NCBI GenBank assembly: GCA_021397845.1
Contig: CM038052.1
Span: 33,590,501-33,654,500, forward strand
DNA length: 64,000 nt
Direction: 5' to 3'
Source of the DNA: Areca catechu
Taxonomy: Eukaryota > Streptophyta > Magnoliopsida > Arecales > Arecaceae
In this document: in pieces, positions 56,850 through 64,000 of the stretch
Numbering within the stretch: position 1 is the first letter of the stretch
How the letters are laid out: each line of letters begins with the position of its first letter
Position numbers and translations under genes: made by a program
Notes under the pieces: generated by a model
The model's input: only the letters and a program-made list of their open reading frames with translations
Database searches by the model: none
Told to the model about the DNA's origin: nothing

Positions 56850-58928
56850 AAGAGTGGGATCTTGGTTCCGTCTCCATTATCTTCCCTTGTTCTTCATCTT
56901 GTGTCCTCACTTTGTCCTATTTGACTTTGGCCTTCTTACCTGGAGGGTTATCGATAATCATGTTATAGGCATATACTTGACACCTAAAGATAGGGGATAA
57001 TAGTTGGCATGTTCTGGCTACTATAGGCATGCTCGAAGAGGAGAACCATGCCAGATAGGTGAGGTAAGGAGTAGTGGCTGACATGCATGTCCTTGCTTTC
57101 ACGGGGTGAGTGTTTTCTAACTCAAAAACCCATGCGGTGCCCCAACATGTCATACACCAAGGCCACCCTCTTAAGTCCTTTCCTCGGACATACATATAAA
57201 TGTGCAGCAATCCAGCCATATAGCCAAGCATGCACCTCCATGCCCTGCCTAGCAATATTGTCAAACTAAACATATGCGGTACTCTCAAGTGCCCGCAAGC
57301 AACCCGACTCTCAGGTCAACTGCAATACTTATGCACACCTCCATACCTTAACATTAGACTCTTTCCAAGAGTGCTTCATAGCTCGGCATCTGTATGATAA
57401 CTCGATAGCTTTGCCCCTCAAGCCAAGTACTACTCACTCGAGATATCTCAAATCTCTGAGTACTTTCATTCCATGACATAATCACTATGCCATTGATCCA
57501 CAAGCCACCATTCTGCCCTTCAGAAATATACAAACCAAGCTCACATGACACAATCATGCAATACCTCTACTCTACATCAGACTCAAGCAAACCATCTCTA
57601 GTGTCACCTATCCGACCCGCCAAGTCGACGCACCCTGTAGGCCCACAAAGCTATGGTTGATTGGACACATCCAAAGCTCTCCCAGGTTCTGCCATCCAAG
57701 CTCCCCACAAGCTCTTGTGCCACGATCCTGATCTTGCATACTTAACATGCCTTCTCATTAATGGCCGTACCGTCCAATAATGTTCACGGCCTGCTCACAT
57801 ATCACTATGCATTGCCATGGTCCTAAAGACCTACGATCATATTGTCCAACATTCTATATCCATGGCTTGCATGCACCATGTGCACTGCAAGGATATTGGC
57901 ATCCAAGTTTGCCCATCAAGTAAATATCTTCGATCAACTAAACCTGCATCCCACTGTCCTTTCCTCAGCATAACCCTTTAAGCCATCCTTGATCCTGGCC
58001 CAGCTCCAAGGCATATACCTCGATCAAATTCTATAAACTACACTTAAACTCCATGGTCGGCCTACTCCCATGGATCCTTGCAAGACATCACCCCGTAATG
58101 CTCACGAGACTTGCCTATTGGGATAGGCCAAACTCTTGGCCGACTGGTCCTCTATCACCTCTTCGCTCCATCATAAAGATCAAGAATATATAACGTAGCC
58201 CAGAAAATTTCTCGAGGCTCAACCTCTCGGAAATCTCCATCCCTGTATAATGTGGCCAGCTCGTTCGACTAGCATTGCCTTGAATGCCTCCATGTGAGAC
58301 CATCCGGGCATGGCACCATTTTAGCCCACAACCGCACCATGGTGGACCATACCTTATGGGTCTAGGAGAGTCAGGAATATGACCAAAGCCCTGCATCCCT
58401 CCTCAAAACCAAGAGGATTCCTTAAGTCTCAACACATGTCTTAGTGAACCACTGCCATGTCAAATGTCAAGCCTCCTCAGCCTCTTGATATCATGCCATG
58501 ACTATGGCATTCCTTGGCTAACCATTGCTCCCCTCACTATCCCAACAAGGCATCCAGCTAAACTCCATCCTGTGGTTTCCAAGGTATTAAGGAGCATTGC
58601 AAATCCTGGACCATACCAACCCTTCAAAGCACTGTGCCATGTTCATATCAGCACCCTCTATGACAAGCCAATGGCTAAGTCCATGACAATTCTCCCCCAC
58701 TTAAACTATCAATGCCCTCGTTGATGTCCAAACCACTACTTGGATTATTGGTCACCACGACCAAAGTCTGTTGTAGCCACTGCAACCATGATTCCTCGAG
58801 CCAGAGCCCCATGGCCTCGGTGTCCTTGATCCTTTCTCCACTATTGAGAATCTATTATCCACACCATACTGACTATTCCATGGAACCCATACTTCTCATA
58901 TGCTGATGTCGTCCTCTACACTAGATAT
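56850..58928 (-). mobile_element. 3' end of a second gypsy-type element (E)
   Basis: Minus strand at 58780-58700 reads LQQTLVVVTNNPSSGLDINE then GIDSLSGGELSWT, running into a purine tract AAGTGGGGGAGAAT (58702-58689). This is the usual end of gypsy pol followed by the 3' LTR. The LTR begins on minus TGTCATGGACTTAGCC at 58688 and extends left; its far end was not located. It holds no supported gene although several 60-120 codon ORFs occur. Cut at 58928 by the Tat/Athila element. Confidence 0.6.
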
Positions 58929-60472
58929 TGATAAGTCTATTAATTATCCCAATTTAACTATTAAAATAAATTAATTACTTTATATTTATTTAAAATTGAT
59001 ACTTTTTATTAATGTTTTGTAGAAAAGAAGCTTATAGATTGAAAGAGCTTAATTTTGGAGTCCAACAGCATCAATGATACTTAAATCAGAGTTCAAATAG
59101 GCCCGGAATCAAATTTTGAAAGTTAATAAAGAAATTATATGAATATTATAGTAGCCGGTCCACCATGGACCGACTGCTTGGTTCATAAATGCCCGAACGA
59201 TCCATCGGTAGACATTTCTACCGGTTCATGACCCTTATCCATGGACCGTAGAGCGATTCCGGTGCCGCTACCATCACTCGTCACCGGAGGAAACACTGGA
59301 GCCATCCCCCTCATTGCCGGTAGCTATATAATGGCCAGAAAAGCCACCGACCACCTTCCGATCGTGTCCCTTTTCCCCTCCGTTTGGTCCATGCTTGTTG
59401 CCACTAACGATGTCACCCTTCACCGCCACCTGAGCCATCCCGTGATGCCGGCATGATCACCACCAACTACCGGAGAAGCTCCCAAGGTGCCAGCATCCAC
59501 CCTCTTTGATCGGCTTTCTTCTAATCCACCATTGATCCTCTTTGCCACTATTGCCCACTATCGCCTCCTGCCACCGCCTGCCGCCTTGCACCATTAGCCA
59601 TCTGATGGCGAGAAGCAAGTCCTCTGAATCTCGATGGGAGAGGGGATCTTGAGAATTCGGGATATGGTAGGAGTCTAAATCAGACTCTATTTGCCCGAGA
59701 AGGAAGGAGCTGCTTCAATCCATCATGCATTACATCGGATGGTTAAGAATTTCTTGTACAATATCTGGCCGATCTTGATCTCGATTGACTTTAAATTTGA
59801 TCGGGAGGAAGCCCTAGACGAGCTCTATTTAAAGGACCCATGGGCTAAGAAGAAATCATCCTAGAGAGAGCACGGTACAGGATAGAGGGCACTACTTGGA
59901 TTACAGGTTGGCCTCTAAGAGTGGGATATCTTGGAGGAGAGTGCTGTCTCTGTGCCATCTTCAAGCCAACTTCATCTTCAAGATCCAAAATCAGAGAGGA
60001 AGAAGTAGAGAAGCCCAGTTCACTCTTAGAAGTACGAAGGAAGAAGGAAGCTCGTTGACCTTCTTCTTGACGAAGCTGCACCGATCTACTTCCAATCTCT
60101 ATTCTAGCTTTCTTTATAATTGTTTTTAGTTTTATTCAATTACACTTTTAATTTCTTGCAGTAGGATCCTGGTTTAATTAATATTAAGTTTTTTTTATAA
60201 TTTAAATTTCTTGCAAATAGATGATAAGATTTAACTAGTGGATGATCGTACCAAGTTTTCATTCTCTATTGCACTTTGATTCTTTGTTTAATCGATTTCA
60301 AACTATTTTTTTCTTTATTTTATAAAAATCAAAGATTTCAAACTATCCTATGCACTACCTTCTTCGTGGATTCATCGAACTCATTCTTTCTACATATTTT
60401 TACTTTTACTTAAAAGTTAGTTAATTAAACTGATAGTCACGGTATCTTAATGACAACATCATGATCTTATCA
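58929..60472 (+). repeat. 5' LTR of element F
   Basis: Begins TGATAAG and ends CTTATCA, a perfect 7-base inverted terminus, 1544 bases. It is followed immediately by AGTTTTGGCACTGTTGCT, the primer-site context. The interior is GC-richer (59200-59640) than the surroundings and includes several short non-significant ORFs. Confidence 0.9.
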
Positions 60473-60477
60473 AGTTT

Positions 60478-60490
60478 TGGCACTGTTGCT
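60478..60490 (+). other. Primer binding site, tRNA-Asp type, decayed
   Basis: TGGCACTGTTGCT differs by a few bases from TGGCGCCGTTGCC, the tRNA-Asp complement typical of Athila/Tat elements. It sits 5 bases past the LTR end. Confidence 0.75.
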
Positions 60491-61736
60491 AAAAAAGGTA
60501 CGAATGCTAGCATTTATGATCTCTTTAATTTCTTGTAAATTTAGTTTACTATTTTTTTATTTTTTATAAATAAAAAATAAAAAAAGAAAAAAAGAGGAGA
60601 ATAAAATTTTTATAATTTTGGTGAGATCAATCCTACCCTATATTAATTTTTTTTAGTTACTTATAATTGATTTTTACTTTTATATTAACCATTTTTTTTT
60701 TCTTTTTTATTTCCTTTGATTAGTCTCTTTTTTTAAAACCTACCTAATTTTTTAATATTTGTTTCCATTTTTTATTGCTTGCCTCCTTTTTCAAATTAAC
60801 ATAAAAAGATTTTTTTTTAGTTTCTTCCTTTTCTAAATTAACCCCCAAAAAACTTAACCTTTTAATTAATTGCCTTAAATACTAATTTGATTTTTTATCT
60901 TAATTATAAGACCTATAGTTTTTTTATTTGCTTAACCTAATTTTAGTCTTTTTTTCTTACATCTAATTAACCAAGATTAAAATCTATTTTTTATCTCTCT
61001 TGCTTTAAATAACATAATATAAAAAGAAAATCAAAATACTGTATAACACTTAACTAAAATAGAGTAACTAACTAAATCTTAAAAGACTATTACTTGTTTG
61101 GGACATCTTCCTGTTTTGCTTAGCATATTTCCATAAAATATCTTAAGGCATTAACCACAAACAACATAAGGGGGGTTGATAACCCTTCCTTAGCCAACAA
61201 ACCATCACTTTGCATCTTGCATTGACCCAAGCCTATTAATTAAAATCAATTAGATGTTAGCCCCTAAGAAACTTGAGCTCAATAGGACAAGGCATCCAAA
61301 GAGTTGGACCGAGTCAGAATTGATTGATTACTGGTGTCTAGAAAAGGGTTCAAGGATGATATAGTCCTAAAGAAAGGTAGTTTTTAATTAATTTTATTGA
61401 TCGACCTGGCCAATTTTAATTGGTATCTAAGGAAAGCAATGGAGGGATCCTCACCATCTTACCCTTACTTGACCAGTTGATTAGTTAGTTTTGACTTGGA
61501 GGGCTCTAAGGTTGCCTTGGAAGTTAGAAGTTGTCTAAAATTAGGGTAACCCAGGATAGCAATCTGTTTGACAAGTATTTGAAATTTATAAAAAAATAAA
61601 AAAATAAAAAAATAAAATTAAGTCTTTTCTATCCTCTTAGATTAGGACTCGTAAGGACTTCTCCTTAGACCTCCTTCATTCTTTTCTAATCTACTTTTTT
61701 TAAAAAAACTTTTAAATTTTTTTTTGTTACATATTA
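60491..61736 (+). other. Leader of element F
   Basis: T-rich and A-rich leader, then 61150-61560 homologous to 14973-15780. AAAAAAT repeat at 61580-61612. No coding supported before the gag start region. Confidence 0.6.
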
Positions 61737-63520
61737 GTGTTACATTGGTATATGAACGATATGACATTTTTATTTTCTGACCTGGTTGAACCCAACCTTG
61801 AAATTGAACGGTTGATCCATATCAAACCAAATAATCAAATGGCTAAAATTCCTGAAGAACCACCTAGGCAGATAAAAAGTACTTCATTTCTACTACCTAC
61901 AATCCATCGACTTGTATCCATTTACTCGATATACCTGCAAGAAACTATGAGATCAAGTCCACTACCATCCAAATTCTCCCATCTTTTTATGGGAATTCCA
62001 ATGAAGACCCTTATAAGCATTTAGATGAATTTTTAGAAATTGTTCTACGGTGAAGATCCAATATTTTACTAATATGCACTTAGATTGACCCTATTCCCTT
62101 TCTCACTTAAGGATAAAGCCAAATACTGGCTTGGCATAACAGGAAGACCAATTCGAACTTGGAATGAGATGTAGCACGAATTTCTTAAGAAATTCTATCC
62201 CATAGGTAGAACCAATACCATGAGGCGAGCTATCACTAGATTAGCTTAACTTTTAAGAGACCTAATTCATGAATCATGGAAGAGACTTAAGGAACTTCTT
62301 AGAAAATGCCTACACCATGGTCTATCTAAGTGGCAAATTGTTTAAGCATTATATAAGGATCTAGGAGACCAATATAGATAGATGGTGGATGCATCTTATG
62401 GAGGTGCATTCATGAGTAAGAGTGAGGATGAAGCCTATGCTCTATTTGAAATTCTAAGTGAAAATTCAATCAATCATGCTTCATTATCTTTCTATGAAAG
62501 ATCAATTCCTCATCAAAAGCGGGCATGAGTCTATGAAATTAAATAGTCAAATTCTACTCCCAATATCGACTTGAACCTAATCCTAGAGACTATATACAGT
62601 CGACCTTCTTGCCTATAAAATAGATCAAATCCTAGCTCTCGGTCAACAGTCTCCTGCATAGTGCCCATCACCTTCTAATCATCAGGAGATTTGTTCTATC
62701 TATGCTAGCCTAGCCCATCATGTGAATGAATATCCTATAATTGCATAATTACCACCATTCATCAAGAACAAGTCCAAGCTGCCCAAGGTTACTCCAAGCC
62801 AGTTAATGATCCATTCTCAAATACAAATAACCTAGGTTGAAGGAACCATCCCAATTTTCTTGGAAGACTCAATGGACTCAAGCTCCGACCCAAACTTCTC
62901 ATTTGCAAAACTCTTAAAACAGACCCCAATACCAAAACTATGCCTATAATAGAGGTCAGCCTAGTCAACCTAGTCAGTCTACGCAGCCATCTTATCATAA
63001 TCAGCAATCATACCAACCCCTTCAATAGATCAATCTAGTCGATGATAGGTTTAATCAACTCCAACAACTAATCATAGCTCAATAACAATCAATCGCCAGG
63101 TTAGAAGCACAAATAGGATAAATAGCTAAGTCCACCATAAGAAGGGAACCATGTCGATTACCAAGCCAACCGATAGCAAACCCTAGGAACAACCCGTCCA
63201 ACCTTCAATCAAATGTCCCACATAAGAATCTCCAATTTAAGAATGCCAAAGCAATCTCTAAGCTTAGAAGTGGTAGGATTCTTAGAGATCCATACCTAGA
63301 CTTGGTGGGAGAGGCTAGTATTGATGCTAGCCAAAAAAACTGAACTTAGAAGAAGAGGCTCATACTGAGACTAACCTCATGAAAGAACCTGAGCTCGAAA
63401 TAGGTATTGATGCCGATTCAAATCTGAATGAGAAAGATAAAGGAAGAAAGATAGTAGATGAGTTGCCCGATACATATAAACTAGAGTTCCATTCCCTTCA
63501 GCCCTAGAAGCTGGTTCTCC
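61737..63520 (+). pseudogene. Element F gag (Athila/Tat)
   Basis: Retrotransposon Gag. Reading frames joined by eye: YEIKSTTIQILPSFYGNSNE then DPYKHLDEFLEIV (61945-62040), SLKDKAKYWLGITGRPIRTW (62105-62165), HEFLKKFYPIGRTNTMRRAI, ESWKRLKELLRKCLHHGLSK (62275-62330) and SEDEAYALFEILSENSINHA (62425-62480). These are hallmark blocks of Athila/Tat Gag. Frameshifts near 61940 and stops near 62175, 62250, 62342 and 62380 break it. A Gln/Asn-rich tail (62780-63060) precedes the protease-proximal segment. No zinc knuckle was identified. Confidence 0.85.
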
Positions 63521-63579
63521 ATGCAAAAGCCACGAGCACGTAACAAGGAATTGATGAAATTATTCAAGCAAGTACATAT

Positions 63580-64000
63580 TAATTTACCACTTTTTGATGT
63601 AATTCAGCATGTTCTGGCTTACGCTAAATTTCTCAAGAAACTTTGTATCCTAAAACATGAGTCACGTAGTATGAAAGAATTGTATTATCTGAGGATGTAA
63701 TTATAGTCCTGTTAAACCAATTACCTTAGAAAATGAAAGACCTGGTGCTCCTTTGATTTCCTGTATTATAGGAGGCATCACCTTTGATCGAGTCTTATGG
63801 ATTTAAGAGCTAGCATGAACCTTCTTTCAACCTTAATTTATAAAAAATTGGGATAAGAAAACTAAAACCTACGTCAGTCATCCTACAACTAGCAGATAGA
63901 TCTGTTAAGACTCTTCATGGTTTGATTGAGGATGCTGTAGTTAGAGTAAACCAGTGTTATTTTCCAGTAGACTTCCTTATACTTGACATGGAACCATCCC
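63580..64000 (+). pseudogene. Element F protease-like region, runs off window
   Basis: Blocks read LVLRR-like PGAPLISCIIGGITFDRVLM, DLRASMNLLSTLIYKKLGIR, KPTSVILQLADRSVKTLHGL and VNQCYFPVDFLILDMEPS. They parallel the Athila/Tat aspartic protease 'DLGASVNLMPYSIYKKLG...LQLADRS...FPVDFIVLDME'. The Gly of the D-x-G-A motif is replaced by Arg (DLRAS), which should abolish activity. Sequence ends at the window edge. Confidence 0.85.

Larger units (their letters stand above)
58929..64000 (+). mobile_element. Tat/Athila-type Ty3/gypsy element F (5' part)
   Basis: 5' LTR (58929-60472), tRNA-Asp-like primer site, 1.2 kb leader, gag and start of the protease region; RT onward lies beyond the window. 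The leader matches the relic at 14973-15900. Coding is broken by stops. The order and the Gag and protease motifs are those of the Athila/Tat clade of plant gypsy elements. Confidence 0.87.

Noticed and set aside
57087..58396. Several 60-120 codon ORFs around 56.9-58.4 kb
   Set aside because: They fall in LTR-like sequence of gypsy element E and conflict with each other in frame and strand. None resembles a known protein.

Overview
This is nuclear DNA from a flowering plant, most likely a monocot. A palm is my guess from overall flavour, at low confidence. It is AT-rich and almost entirely nested, decayed transposable elements, with a few relics of ordinary plant genes. I found no intact host gene and no RNA gene. 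The only near-complete features are transposon ends (LTRs, TIRs, target-site duplications) and some long but disrupted coding stretches.

Layout. (1) 1-17.4 kb is a nest. A Tat/Athila-type Ty3-gypsy relic (14973-17440) is cut by a SIRE-like Ty1-copia element on + (6327-14972, 3' part with env-like region and 3' LTR). That element is itself cut by a second copia element on - (1-6326, with a 2.3 kb 5' LTR and an iMet-type primer site) and by a 0.9 kb hAT element (9859-10756). (2) 17.5-32.5 kb holds an INTS3 (Integrator subunit 3) pseudogene exon (19390-20920), inside a pair of ~0.5 kb inverted repeats (17725-18205 and 28815-29410). A gag-to-RT fragment of a third copia element on - (25740-28500) also lies between those repeats. 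Further right are an RPA1-like OB-fold fragment (30632-31080) and a short LTR remnant. (3) 32597-39116 is a decayed but end-to-end hAT transposon of 6.5 kb, transposase on -. (4) 40139-41022 is a non-autonomous hAT with a perfect 8 bp target duplication. (5) 41665-49088 holds the last exons of a broken QWRF/AUG8-family gene. One intron has swollen to 6.6 kb by gaining a second piece of the INTS3 exon-intron boundary, a solo SIRE-like LTR and a tandem duplication. (6) 50283-56420 is a Ty3-gypsy chromovirus on - with two diverged LTRs, one cut by a CACTA transposon end (56421). (7) 56.8-58.9 kb is the 3' end of another gypsy element on -, cut by a Tat/Athila element on + (58929-64000), which runs off the window with LTR, tRNA-Asp-type primer site, gag and start of protease.

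Functionally the window is a retrotransposon graveyard. The coding pieces are self-mobilisation genes (gag, protease, integrase, RT/RNase H, hAT transposase), all with stops or frameshifts. The two host-gene relics (INTS3 for snRNA/mRNA 3' processing; QWRF/AUG8 for microtubule/augmin function) look like DNA-level segmental copies, because intron boundaries are retained. I did not see convincing evidence of a new biological system. The most unusual signals are a ~0.7 kb array of a primer-binding-site-like motif (12770-13510), the duplicated INTS3 boundary segments, and the inverted repeats flanking the INTS3 copy.
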